DNA of 24,823 nt from an uncultured Lachnospiraceae bacterium (GCA_910579645.1 CAJTVK010000063.1:1-24823); one strand, 5' to 3'. Shown: positions 16,033 to 23,289, counted from the stretch's first letter. Translations and numbers: made by a program. Notes: a model not told the origin generated them from the letters alone.

Positions 16033-18036
16033 GTGAGGAAACGCAATAGGCTTTTGGTTGAAAATGGATTAGCGGGCATCCCGGCTTCCGTCCGGAAGGC
16101 GCGGCGGGCGGCAGCGGTATTTTTCTGCTGTCTGTGCTGCCTGTGGTTATGGCCGGGCGCGGGATGCCTGCTGCAGGTATTGGCGGCGGAAGGAACGGTT
16201 CATTTCGGCTCGGATTCCTATGTGTGGAATACGGGGGAGGTCAGTCCGTTAGGCGTTTACTTTGAAGGAAGCATTGCGGTAAGCAGCTATTCTATCTGTC
16301 TGGAGTATGATCCGGAAGTGCTGTCCTATCTGGACGGGGCGGATCGGACGGAAGGGAATTTGCTTTGGATCGAAGGGGGAGGCGGGGAAAGCGGCTATAA
16401 GAGAATGCTTCATTTTGAGCCTTTGGCGGAGGCGGAGACGGCGGTTCATATGGTGTCGGCATCGGGCATCGGTATGTCCGTGGCGGAGGACGGCACTGTC
16501 ACGGAAGAGCCGTTCGAACTTGCCGGCTTGGCGGCAGCGCCTATTACGGTGCAGAAAAAGATAAGCAGCAATTTGCGGAGCCTGACGGCAGAGGATGCGG
16601 AAGGCATGGAGGAATTTTCACCGGAAATACTGGAATACCATATGCAGGTGGAATACGGGACGGAGCGGCTGAGGTTAGAATATGAGACGGAGGAGGAAGG
16701 GGCGGAGGTCTCCGTGTCGGACACGTCGTTGGAAGAAGGGGAAAATGTCATAGTAGTGACGGTGCAGGGACTGCGGTCGGAGCCGGTGGAATATAGGCTG
16801 TATGTGGAGCGGAAAAAAGCGGCGGAAGAGACGGCAGCGGAAGGCACAGGCGGGAAGGAAGGAACAGGGGAAGCTGCAGGGGTGCCTGCCGGGACGGCAG
16901 GAACAGGAGAAACTGCCGGAATGTCTGCCGGGGTATCAGGAGTAGGGGAGACGGCCGGCGTGTCCGGTGAGGCAGCAGGAACTGTAGGAGCGGGAGACGG
17001 AGAAGCGGGGGATACAAGCCTTAAGGAAGGAAACGGGAATCAGAAGACGGATGCGCCGGAGGGAAAGGAAGGGGACGGCGGCAGCGCAGGCATGGAAGAG
17101 GATGGCAAAATCCCATTGGATCCTCTGCTTTTTGCTGCAATGATTGCCGTAAGCTGTCTGACGGTTCTGTATCTGCTGCTTCAGTGGAAGGGAAGGAAGA
17201 AAAAAAGGACAGGAAGAAGAGCCGCTGTCAGGCATGCATCCAAGGCCGGCGGCTATGAGCCTTTTCGTGTCATCAATCTGGAACAGACGGTAATCGAGCT
17301 GCGTCAGGTGACAATGAATTTCCGGCTGGCAGAGGATGAGTCCTCCAGCCTGAAGGAGTATATCATCCGTACCTTGCGGGGGAAGAATCATTACAGAATG
17401 TTTTCGGCATTGAAGGATATTACGTTTGACGTGAAGCAGGGAGAGGTCTTGGGCATAGTGGGGACAAACGGGTCAGGAAAAAGTACGTTGCTTAAGATTA
17501 TTGCGGGGGCTCTGCTGCCGTCCGCCGGAGAAGTGATAGCCGATCATAGGAAAGTGCAGATGCTGACGCTGGGGACAGGCTTTGACATGGAACTGACGGC
17601 GCGGGAAAATGTTTATCTGAACGGCGCAATCATAGGCTACAGCAAGGAGTATATCGACCGGAAATATGAGGATATTGTGGCATTTGCCGAATTGGAGGGA
17701 TTTATGGACGAACGGATGAAAAATTTCTCTTCCGGCATGGTGTCCCGTCTGGGCTTTGCGATAGCAACGATGAGGGATTCGCCGGATATCCTGATTCTGG
17801 ACGAGGTCTTAAGCGTGGGTGACATGTTTTTCAGGAAAAAAAGCGAAAAACGCATTAAGGAGATGATTCATAGCGGGGCAACGGTATTGATAGTGTCCCA
17901 TTCCGCGGATGTGATACGGAAAAACTGTGACCGGGCAGTCTGGATTGAAAAAGGTGTGCTGCAGATGGTGGGGAAACCGGAGACGGTGTGCGCGGCGTAT
18001 GAAAAGATGGAAAGGCAGTCGGATGCTACGGCTTGA
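16033..18036 (+). CDS. Extracellular cohesin/cadherin-like module fused to Wzt/TagH-type ABC ATPase
   Basis: This 667-residue single frame joins two normally separate parts. A basic leader and hydrophobic segment (about 25-51, ending VLAAEG) act as signal peptide or anchor. Next come a beta-rich cohesin-like region (about 55-175; SSYSICLEYDPEVLSYLDG is typical), a cadherin-like beta-sandwich region (about 178-262; SNLRSLTAEDAEG to VEYRLYVERK), and a Gly/Ala/Thr/Glu linker with tandem repeats. One membrane segment (about 363-384) and a basic stop-transfer stretch precede an ATPase (about 419-660): Walker A GTNGSGKST, signature NFSSGMVSRL, Walker B PDILILDEVLSVGD, and switch His in VSHSADVI. 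It would power export through the upstream permease while carrying an outside module. GTG start: GGAGG ten bases upstream. TagH has its extracellular part after, not before, the ATPase. Confidence 0.9.
   Translation: MRKRNRLLVENGLAGIPASVRKARRAAAVFFCCLCCLWLWPGAGCLLQVLAAEGTVHFGSDSYVWNTGEVSPLGVYFEGSIAVSSYSICLEYDPEVLSYLDGADRTEGNLLWIEGGGGESGYKRMLHFEPLAEAETAVHMVSASGIGMSVAEDGTVTEEPFELAGLAAAPITVQKKISSNLRSLTAEDAEGMEEFSPEILEYHMQVEYGTERLRLEYETEEEGAEVSVSDTSLEEGENVIVVTVQGLRSEPVEYRLYVERKKAAEETAAEGTGGKEGTGEAAGVPAGTAGTGETAGMSAGVSGVGETAGVSGEAAGTVGAGDGEAGDTSLKEGNGNQKTDAPEGKEGDGGSAGMEEDGKIPLDPLLFAAMIAVSCLTVLYLLLQWKGRKKKRTGRRAAVRHASKAGGYEPFRVINLEQTVIELRQVTMNFRLAEDESSSLKEYIIRTLRGKNHYRMFSALKDITFDVKQGEVLGIVGTNGSGKSTLLKIIAGALLPSAGEVIADHRKVQMLTLGTGFDMELTARENVYLNGAIIGYSKEYIDRKYEDIVAFAELEGFMDERMKNFSSGMVSRLGFAIATMRDSPDILILDEVLSVGDMFFRKKSEKRIKEMIHSGATVLIVSHSADVIRKNCDRAVWIEKGVLQMVGKPETVCAAYEKMERQSDATA
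16861..16977 (+). repeat. Three 39-bp tandem repeats in the linker of the ABC fusion
   Basis: Three consecutive 39-base units (16861-16899, 16900-16938, 16939-16977) encode GTGEAAGVPAGTA, GTGETAGMSAGVS and GVGETAGVSGEAA. They form part of the extracellular stalk between the beta domains and the membrane segment. A length of 39 keeps frame, so copy number could vary between strains without breaking the gene. Confidence 0.75.
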
Positions 18037-18088
18037 AATTTTTTCCGGAGGAATGAGTTTTAAGGCATGCTTTAGGCAAAGTTCGTAC

Positions 18089-18175
18089 GAATGTGTAAAT
18101 TTAGCCAAGAGGGAATCTGCCCCTCGCCGCAGGCGGCTTGGAATGGGCAGATTCCGTAACGGGGAAGCCGCAGGC
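18089..18175 (-). repeat. Dispersed REP-like hairpin repeat (copy C)
   Basis: This is the inverted counterpart of the copy at 10933-11020. The 11-bp stem GGAATCTGCCC (18112-18122) with GGGCAGATTCC (18145-18155) and the GCCGC..GCGGC cap are retained. It directly follows the polysaccharide operon and may act as a 3' mRNA structure for it; no other terminator is visible after 18036. Confidence 0.75.
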
Positions 18176-18215
18176 TGACTGTTACAAAAATTCCGTGAAG
18201 GATTAAAGTTTTCTC

Positions 18216-18243
18216 TTGCTTTTTATTCTTATTGTGATAAAAT
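18216..18243 (+). promoter_or_regulatory. Promoter of tRNA-Ala
   Basis: TTGCTT (18216-18221) and TAAAAT (18238-18243) are 16 bases apart, and the tRNA begins ten bases later. Confidence 0.55.
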
Positions 18244-18253
18244 ATTCTTATGC

Positions 18254-18326
18254 GGGGATATAGCTAAGCTGGGATAGCGATGCGTTCGCAACGCATAGGC
18301 CGCGGGTTCGAGTCCCGTTATCTCCA
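18254..18326 (+). tRNA. tRNA-Ala (anticodon CGC)
   Basis: This 73-base gene folds as a full cloverleaf: acceptor GGGGATA with TATCTCC, anticodon stem ATGCG/CGCAT around loop TTCGCAA, and T arm GCGGG-TTCGAGT-CCCGT. The anticodon CGC reads GCG codons. The third acceptor pair is G3-U70, the alanyl-tRNA synthetase identity element, which confirms alanine. The discriminator base is A. The 3' CCA is not encoded. A promoter precedes it and a strong terminator follows, so it is a single-gene unit. Confidence 0.95.
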
Positions 18327-18327
18327 T

Positions 18328-18363
18328 GAAAATCTCTATACTTTATAGGGGTTTTCTTTTTTT
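18328..18363 (+). terminator. Intrinsic terminator of tRNA-Ala
   Basis: GAAAATCTCTATA (18328-18340) pairs with TATAGGGGTTTTC (18344-18356) over 13 pairs including two G-U, with a three-base loop, followed by seven T (18357-18363). Confidence 0.9.
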
Positions 18364-18439
18364 GGGTGATATTCTGTGTTGGGCAGAATTTGCCCATACT
18401 GCTTCTGACAGTAAGACTTATCCGGCGGATTCCTATAAT

Positions 18440-18919
18440 TTAAATCAAAGGAATTTCATTAACTTTCAGCTTCTTTTCCATAATTTCATAAACCAACTTA
18501 ACATCATTTTGCAATTCATAAATTCCATGCCCTACCGTTTGATACCCTCTATGTTCATAGAAGCATACTGCCGAAAGCGAAGCATCTAAAAGAACGGTAT
18601 CATATTTTTTTGAGATTTCCATTTCCAGACAATCCATAATCCTTGAACCAAAACCTTGTTTCTGGAAAGTTGGCAATATATATACCCCTGTAATATGATT
18701 GCCGTCATAACAGCCCGTACCGATAATGCTGCCTTTATCTATCAATACTCCCATGTTCCCAGAGGCTATCCCCTCTGAAATATGTTCCCTGCTATGATGC
18801 CGGCAAAAGAAATCTGCCACCTCTTTAGGATAATACTTTGGATATACCGTTCTTATTGTTGTATGTAAAATATTATGTATTTCATCTGCCATTTCCGCTG
18901 CTGCCGTTAAATATTCCAT
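18440..18919 (-). CDS. GNAT-family N-acetyltransferase
   Basis: This 159-residue protein has the single-domain GNAT fold expected to move an acetyl group from acetyl-CoA to an amine. Motif A is seen as GVYILPTFQKQGFGSRIMD (about residues 78-96), with the Q-x-x-G-x-G/S pyrophosphate-binding loop. The C-terminal AVCFYEHRGYQTVGHGIYEL (about 116-135) is the usual family end. The start at MEYLTAAAE is chosen because GGGGAGGAAAGG lies directly upstream; an ATG 15 bases earlier overlaps that site. A TATAAT (complement of 18955-18960) lies 36 bases upstream. The substrate is unknown. It is transcribed alone, convergent with the tRNA. Confidence 0.92.
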   Translation of the reverse strand: MEYLTAAAEMADEIHNILHTTIRTVYPKYYPKEVADFFCRHHSREHISEGIASGNMGVLIDKGSIIGTGCYDGNHITGVYILPTFQKQGFGSRIMDCLEMEISKKYDTVLLDASLSAVCFYEHRGYQTVGHGIYELQNDVKLVYEIMEKKLKVNEIPLI

Positions 18920-18988
18920 GCCTTTCCTCCCCAAAATCTTGACTTATCAATCGGATTATATCACTTCCGGACTCCATATACCACATAA

Positions 18989-19020
18989 ATATAGGGCATA
19001 GCAACCGCCACGCCCTATAT
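18989..19020. terminator. 9-bp perfect hairpin upstream of GNAT gene
   Basis: ATATAGGGC (18989-18997) pairs exactly with GCCCTATAT (19012-19020) around a 14-base loop. It lies between the GNAT gene and the fragment at 19066-19190. Short T-rich sequence follows on the plus strand; on the minus strand A-rich bases follow. Function is uncertain. Confidence 0.4.
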
Positions 19021-19065
19021 CTCTTATCGTTCCGACGGCTTCGCAATCTTTTGTATTTCTCCTTT

Positions 19066-19190
19066 TCAGTCATTCTGCATCTCATACAGATGATTCCTCT
19101 CTTTGCGAAGTTCTTTCATGCGTTCTGACCCGGCCCGTACTTCCTCTGGGCAGTCCGGCTCTATCCTATGATATTCCCCGGTTGAATGGC
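19066..19190 (-). pseudogene. Possible remnant: C-terminal tail of a lost gene
   Basis: The minus strand reads EYHRIEPDCPEEVRAGSERM then KELRKERNHLYEMQND and a stop at 19066. This looks like a native, charged helical C terminus rather than chance sequence, but there is no start, no ribosome binding site and no recognisable upstream domain; the frame runs into the 3' end of the gene at 19233. I read it as a leftover of a deleted gene, with low certainty. The rest of the 18920-19232 gap holds only a hairpin and a weak promoter. Confidence 0.3.
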
Positions 19191-19232
19191 GGGAGAAAAG
19201 GGTTCGGGTAAGCGCCCGTAATGAAAAACAGT

Positions 19233-19712
19233 TCAGCAAAAAACGATAATTCTGTCCGGTGTTGTCTGAGCCGGGATGCTTCTTGTGGATGCCCCGTAAT
19301 AAACAATAAGAAGATGATTTCCCAGACTGCAGGAAAAACGCTGGCCGTTGGCAGTGGTAACACGGGTGCCGGAAGCTACGTTCAGCTTCAGCTGGTTTTC
19401 AACGGAAAGAAGATTGCGGTCAAAATAGGCAATCATCATATTTTCCGAAGGTTCGGTACGTCCGATAAAAGCTGCCTGATATTGGGGCGGATATATAAGC
19501 GGCACCGGCAGGCTGCTGTCATAAAAGGCGGTAATCCGCATGCCGGTACGCAAGGGGGTATTGTCTACTACATAGGTACCCGGGGAAAGGACGAAATTCA
19601 CCATTCCGTTCATGGTGCGCAGAGCAATTGTCTGATTGCAGCAGTCGTCCCGCATGGAAGTCATGCGTTCAATGATTCCTGTAATTCCGATATAATTCAC
19701 AGAAGGCTTCAT
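19233..19712 (-). CDS. Conserved PAQTTP-tail protein, unknown function
   Basis: This 159-residue soluble protein belongs to a family I recall from Clostridia genomes without a functional name. Recognisable features are VNFVLSPGTYVVDNTPLRTG (about residues 38-57), FYDSSLPVPLIYPPQYQAAF (about 62-81) and the C terminus STRSIPAQTTPDRIIVFC. The pattern of short beta strands suggests a small all-beta (OB-like) fold. There is no signal peptide or membrane segment. The start MKPSVNYIG is chosen because AGGGAGA lies upstream; an earlier in-frame ATG overlaps the promoter. It has its own promoter and no operon partner. Confidence 0.8.
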   Translation of the reverse strand: MKPSVNYIGITGIIERMTSMRDDCCNQTIALRTMNGMVNFVLSPGTYVVDNTPLRTGMRITAFYDSSLPVPLIYPPQYQAAFIGRTEPSENMMIAYFDRNLLSVENQLKLNVASGTRVTTANGQRFSCSLGNHLLIVYYGASTRSIPAQTTPDRIIVFC

Positions 19713-19733
19713 GCAATTTTTCTCCCTGTTTTT

Positions 19734-19762
19734 AGTATAAAATATGAAATACGGCAAAACAA
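19734..19762 (-). promoter_or_regulatory. Promoter of the PAQTTP-family gene
   Basis: On the minus strand, TTGTTT (complement of 19757-19762) and TATACT (complement of 19734-19739) are 17 bases apart, 22 bases before the start codon. Confidence 0.65.
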
Positions 19763-19823
19763 AGTGCATGAATACATTTCTATTTCGGAAAAATAATGAT
19801 ATAATCTACAGCATACGGTATTG

Positions 19824-19988
19824 CTAGTACATCATTGCATTAATCCTTGAGTAATCAGTGCTTGATGTTTGCGTCAGGGCAAGGCGGAAGAGGGAGGCGA
19901 TGCGGTGGCATCGTTGACCGATGACAACGCGGCACTGGCACAAACAGCATGTGCTGATTACTTAAGGATTAATGCAATGATGTACTAG
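19824..19988. mobile_element. 165-bp MITE-like element
   Basis: Terminal inverted repeats of 35 bases (19824-19858 and 19954-19988) match at 34 of 35 positions, beginning CTAGTACATCATTGCATTAA. The arms continue inward with weaker pairing (GCTTGATGTTTG against CAAACAGCATG). The centre contains a small hairpin CGATGC/GCATCG. It has no coding capacity. Both ends are CTAG, a palindrome that may be the target sequence. It sits 67 bases before ispF, upstream of the operon. Confidence 0.85.
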
Positions 19989-20055
19989 GGAAACAGCCGT
20001 AAAAGGCAGAGGAAAAAGCAGAAGGGCGGAAAGGCCGCAGGAATAGGAGGCGGAA

Positions 20056-20622
20056 ATGAGGATAGGGACAGGATATGACGTACATCGGCTGGCAAAAGGC
20101 CGTGAACTAACGATAGGAGGGGTGAAAATACCATATGAGATGGGGCTGCTGGGGCATTCGGATGCGGATGTGCTGCTGCATGCCATTATGGATGCCCTGT
20201 TGGGAGCGGCGGCATTAGGGGATATCGGAAAGCATTTTCCGGATACGGAAGAGGAATTCCGAGGCATTTCTTCCGTGGAATTATTGCGGCGCGTGGGAGA
20301 AATGCTGGAAGAGAAGTGTTATCTTATCGAAAACGTTGATGCTACCATTATAGCGCAGGCTCCTAAGATGAGCCCGCATATCGAGAAAATGAGGGAAAAT
20401 ATTGCGCAGGCATTGGGTGTGGAGGTATCTTATGTGAGCGTGAAGGCAACTACGGAAGAAGGGCTGGGTTTTACCGGAAGGGGAGAGGGCATTTCCGCAC
20501 AGGCAGTCTGCCTGCTGACCAGCCCCGCGGATTGTTATACGGAGGATGCGGCTGGCGGGAATCGGTGTGCGGGCTGCGGCGGCTGCAGACGGCAGAAGGC
20601 AGAGGAAATGGCGGGTGAGTGA
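20056..20622 (+). CDS. ispF: 2-C-methyl-D-erythritol 2,4-cyclodiphosphate synthase
   Basis: This enzyme cyclises CDP-methylerythritol 2-phosphate to MEcPP, releasing CMP, in the MEP isoprenoid pathway; it acts as a cytoplasmic trimer. The metal ligands Asp8, His10 (GTGYDVHR) and His42 (GHSDADVLLHA) are present, as are DIGKHFPDT and the C-terminal ATTEEGLGFTGRGEGI. The core ends near residue 158, the normal length. A further 30 residues follow, with TEDAAGGNRCAGCGGCRRQK, a Cys-rich tail (CxxCxxC) not usual in IspF. GGAGG precedes the start. It is first in a group with a GNAT gene (81 bases on) and hflX. No ispD is in the window. Confidence 0.97.
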   Translation: MRIGTGYDVHRLAKGRELTIGGVKIPYEMGLLGHSDADVLLHAIMDALLGAAALGDIGKHFPDTEEEFRGISSVELLRRVGEMLEEKCYLIENVDATIIAQAPKMSPHIEKMRENIAQALGVEVSYVSVKATTEEGLGFTGRGEGISAQAVCLLTSPADCYTEDAAGGNRCAGCGGCRRQKAEEMAGE

Positions 20623-20702
20623 CGATGCGGACGCAAAGCTGTGAAATGGCAGCAGGCAGCCGCCGGTCCGGCAGATGCAGGAACTAAAAAGGAGGTGGCC
20701 GG

Positions 20703-21836
20703 ATGGGGGCAGAAGAAAAGAGCAGGTTTCGGGCAGAACGGTTGGAAGGGGAAGCATGCAGGCAGCTGCGGCCGCTTTGGGAAGAGGTGTTTTGGGAAGA
20801 TTCCAAAGAGTTTACCGATTACTATTTTCGGGAAAAGGCGCATAGGAATCACGGCTATGTTCTGAGGAAAGGGCAGGAGACGGCGGCAATGCTGTATCTT
20901 TCCCCGTATCCCATGATGATTCGTGTGGGAGACTTTTTTTCCTGCCGGGAAATCAATTATATCGTGGGTGTAGCCACTAAGGCGGAATATCGGCACAGGG
21001 GATGCATGGACAGGCTGCTGAAAGAGGCTTTGCAGGATATGTACACAAAAGGGCATCCTTTCACCTTCCTTATGCCGGCGGATCCGGAAATATATTATCC
21101 GTATCAATTTGCCTATATTTATAGCCGGGCAGAGCGATGCATGGCGGAAACATCCGGTGGGAAGCCGGGAGGGACCGGCGGCTTCCGTTTCTGCGCCACT
21201 TCGGGAAATGGAACAGATGTACGGCGTTTGGCAGATTTTGCCCGGAATTGCCTGGAACGGGACTATGATGTGTTTATCCGGCGGGATGAGGCATATTTTG
21301 ACCTGATGGAGAAGGAACTGAAAGCACAGAACGGCGGTATTTGTCTGAAGGAAGGCGGAAACGGGATAGAGGGCTATATTTTATATACACAGGAAGGGGA
21401 AAAGCGGGAAATACAGGAGGCCGTATTTTCCGGGGAAGAAGCGGGGGAGGACTGTCCTATGGGATGCCCGGGACCGGTAAAGCCGGTGATTATGGCAAGG
21501 ATAGTTGATGTCCGCGCCATGCTGTCGCTGCTGCGTGCGGAAGAGGAGCTGGAGTTGGATATTTCCGTGTCGGATCCTATTTTGGCAGGGAACCATGGGG
21601 TATGGGAATGCTTTTTTTCGGAGAAAGGGGCGGAAATCAGGAAAAAGAATGCGGGCAGGAAGCGTCACTCAGGGCCGGCAGTGTCCGTCGAAGCGTTGAC
21701 GGCATGGATTTTTCGGCATGGAGAACCGGAAGCATGCTTCCGGTTTGCGGGAACGGCGGCGGAAACGAAGGAACTGCAAAGCAGGCTTCATAAAATCAAG
21801 CGGCCGGGCAGGGTGCTGCTCAATGAGATTGTATAG
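20703..21836 (+). CDS. Eis-like GNAT acetyltransferase
   Basis: This 377-residue protein begins with a GNAT domain (about residues 10-150). The acetyl-CoA motif is GVATKAEYRHRGCMDRLL (about 89-106), and FLMPADPEIYYPYQFAY (about 122-138) is the hallmark of the Eis-type group. A second, degenerate GNAT-like region and a C-terminal sterol-carrier-like region (about 270-377, with PVIMARIVDVRAMLSLL) complete the Eis plan. The substrate is not predictable: Eis relatives acetylate diverse amines, and many clostridial ones are uncharacterised. AAGGAGGTGG precedes the ATG. It lies between ispF and hflX, 18 bases before the latter, so all three are likely co-transcribed. Confidence 0.88.
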   Translation: MGAEEKSRFRAERLEGEACRQLRPLWEEVFWEDSKEFTDYYFREKAHRNHGYVLRKGQETAAMLYLSPYPMMIRVGDFFSCREINYIVGVATKAEYRHRGCMDRLLKEALQDMYTKGHPFTFLMPADPEIYYPYQFAYIYSRAERCMAETSGGKPGGTGGFRFCATSGNGTDVRRLADFARNCLERDYDVFIRRDEAYFDLMEKELKAQNGGICLKEGGNGIEGYILYTQEGEKREIQEAVFSGEEAGEDCPMGCPGPVKPVIMARIVDVRAMLSLLRAEEELELDISVSDPILAGNHGVWECFFSEKGAEIRKKNAGRKRHSGPAVSVEALTAWIFRHGEPEACFRFAGTAAETKELQSRLHKIKRPGRVLLNEIV

Positions 21837-21854
21837 GCATGGGAAAGGAGTTAT

Positions 21855-23132
21855 ATGGAAGAGAAGGAAAAGGTATTGCTGGTAGGGGTGAATACCGGTG
21901 AGGAAGAGGATTTTGACCGCTCCATGAAAGAACTGGGAGAACTGGCAAAGGCATGCGATATGCAGGTGGCAGGGATGGTCACACAGAAAATGGACAGCAT
22001 TAATAAGGCGTTTTATATCGGCACGGGAAAGGTGACAGAGGTAAAGGAATATGCGGAAGCTTTGGAGGCGGATTTGGTGATTTTCGACAATTCCCTGGCT
22101 CCTTCCCAGCTGCGGAATCTGCAGAAGGAAATAGGCAGGCCGGTCATGGACCGTACCGCACTGATTTTGGAGATTTTTTCCCTGCGGGCAAAGACAAGGG
22201 AGGCCAAGCTGCAGGTGGAGACGGCAAGGCTGCAGTATTTATTGTCCCGGCTGGTAGGGATGCATGATGCCCTGACCAGACAGGGCGGCACAAGCGGCAG
22301 CATGAGCAGCAGAGGCGCAGGGGAAAAGAAACTGGAACTGGACAGGCGGAAAATAGAGCAGCGGCTGACAGAACTTGGCCGGGAACTGGAGGAAGTGGCA
22401 AAGGAGCGGGAGACGCAGGGGAAGCGGCGGCAGGAATCCCGGATACCGAAAGTCGCCTTGGTGGGTTATACCAATGCGGGAAAATCCACGCTGATGAACC
22501 GGATGATTGACAAGTATTCGGCCGGGGAGGAGAAGAAGGTACTGGAAAAGGATATGCTGTTTGCCACGCTGGATACTTCCGTGCGCCGGATTGATATGGG
22601 AAATAACAGGGAAATGCTGCTCTCCGATACGGTAGGTTTTATCCATAAACTTCCCCATGGGCTGGTGAAAGCTTTCCGCTCCACGTTGGAAGAGGTGAAG
22701 CATGCGGATTTGCTGCTCTGTGTGGCGGACTGCTCCGACGATAATCATAAGCAGCAGATTAAGGTAACGGAGGAGACGCTTTCGGAAATCGGCGCAGGGG
22801 ATATTCCTATGCTGTATATTTACAATAAAGCAGATCTGTGCGGGGAGGCGGATGAACTGCCGCGGCTTATCGGGGAGGATAAAATCTATATGTCGGCCAA
22901 GAGCGGGCAGGGGCTGGAAGAACTGGCGCAGATGATTCAGGATAAAGTATTTGCCGATTATGTGAAAGCCGAGTTTTTATTTCCCTATACGCAGGGACAG
23001 GCGGTTTCCTGGCTGATGGAGCATGCCTCGGTATATAAACAGGAATATATGGAAGAAGGAATAGCAATTACGGCAGACTGCCATAAGGCAGATGCCGGAA
23101 AGTATCAGGAGTATATAGTGAAGCAGGGGTAA
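21855..23132 (+). CDS. hflX: Ribosome-associated GTPase HflX
   Basis: This 425-residue GTPase splits stalled or stressed ribosomes. The N-terminal HflX domain (about residues 1-190) has DRSMKELGELAKACDMQVAG, FYIGTGKVTEVKEY and FDNSLAPSQLRNLQKEIGRP (about 74-93), followed by a coiled-coil arm with the GGTSGSMSSRGAGEKKLE glycine loop (about 143-160). The G domain has GYTNAGKSTLMN (G1, about 202-213), LFATLDTSVRRI (switch I), DTVGFIHKLP (G3, about 258-267) and NKAD (G4, about 324-327). The C-terminal domain ends near 425, the usual length. GAAAGGAG precedes the start. It closes the ispF operon, and a MITE-like element follows the stop immediately. Confidence 0.97.
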   Translation: MEEKEKVLLVGVNTGEEEDFDRSMKELGELAKACDMQVAGMVTQKMDSINKAFYIGTGKVTEVKEYAEALEADLVIFDNSLAPSQLRNLQKEIGRPVMDRTALILEIFSLRAKTREAKLQVETARLQYLLSRLVGMHDALTRQGGTSGSMSSRGAGEKKLELDRRKIEQRLTELGRELEEVAKERETQGKRRQESRIPKVALVGYTNAGKSTLMNRMIDKYSAGEEKKVLEKDMLFATLDTSVRRIDMGNNREMLLSDTVGFIHKLPHGLVKAFRSTLEEVKHADLLLCVADCSDDNHKQQIKVTEETLSEIGAGDIPMLYIYNKADLCGEADELPRLIGEDKIYMSAKSGQGLEELAQMIQDKVFADYVKAEFLFPYTQGQAVSWLMEHASVYKQEYMEEGIAITADCHKADAGKYQEYIVKQG

Positions 23133-23289
23133 GGAACTGTTCAAAAATAACTTTTCATATTGCTTGTCTTTTTCTCCGACAGCACCACTCCAAAATCAGT
23201 TGCATAGCCCGCTATGTGCCTGATTTTGGAGTGGCTCTCTTGAAGAAAAATCCTGCACACTATTGAAAAGTTATTTCTTAACGGTTCCT
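23132..23289. mobile_element. 158-bp inverted-repeat element, MITE-like
   Basis: Outer arms of 26 bases (23132-23157 and 23264-23289), beginning AGGAACTGTTCAAAAATAAC, match at 23 of 26 positions. Inside is a perfect 15-bp stem, CCACTCCAAAATCAG (23185-23199) with CTGATTTTGGAGTGG (23220-23234), closed by CATAG/CTATG. The left end begins at the last base of the hflX stop codon, so the inner hairpin probably lies in the 3' end of its transcript. It contains no gene. Confidence 0.8.

Noticed and set aside
16141..16185. Lipoprotein signal (lipobox) in the ABC fusion
   Set aside because: The Cys after PGAG lacks the required Leu-type residue at -3, and the hydrophobic stretch continues past it.
18882..19085. 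Minus-strand frame of 67 codons upstream of the GNAT gene
   Set aside because: It overlaps the GNAT start in another frame and spans the hairpin and promoter; no ribosome binding site or homology seen.
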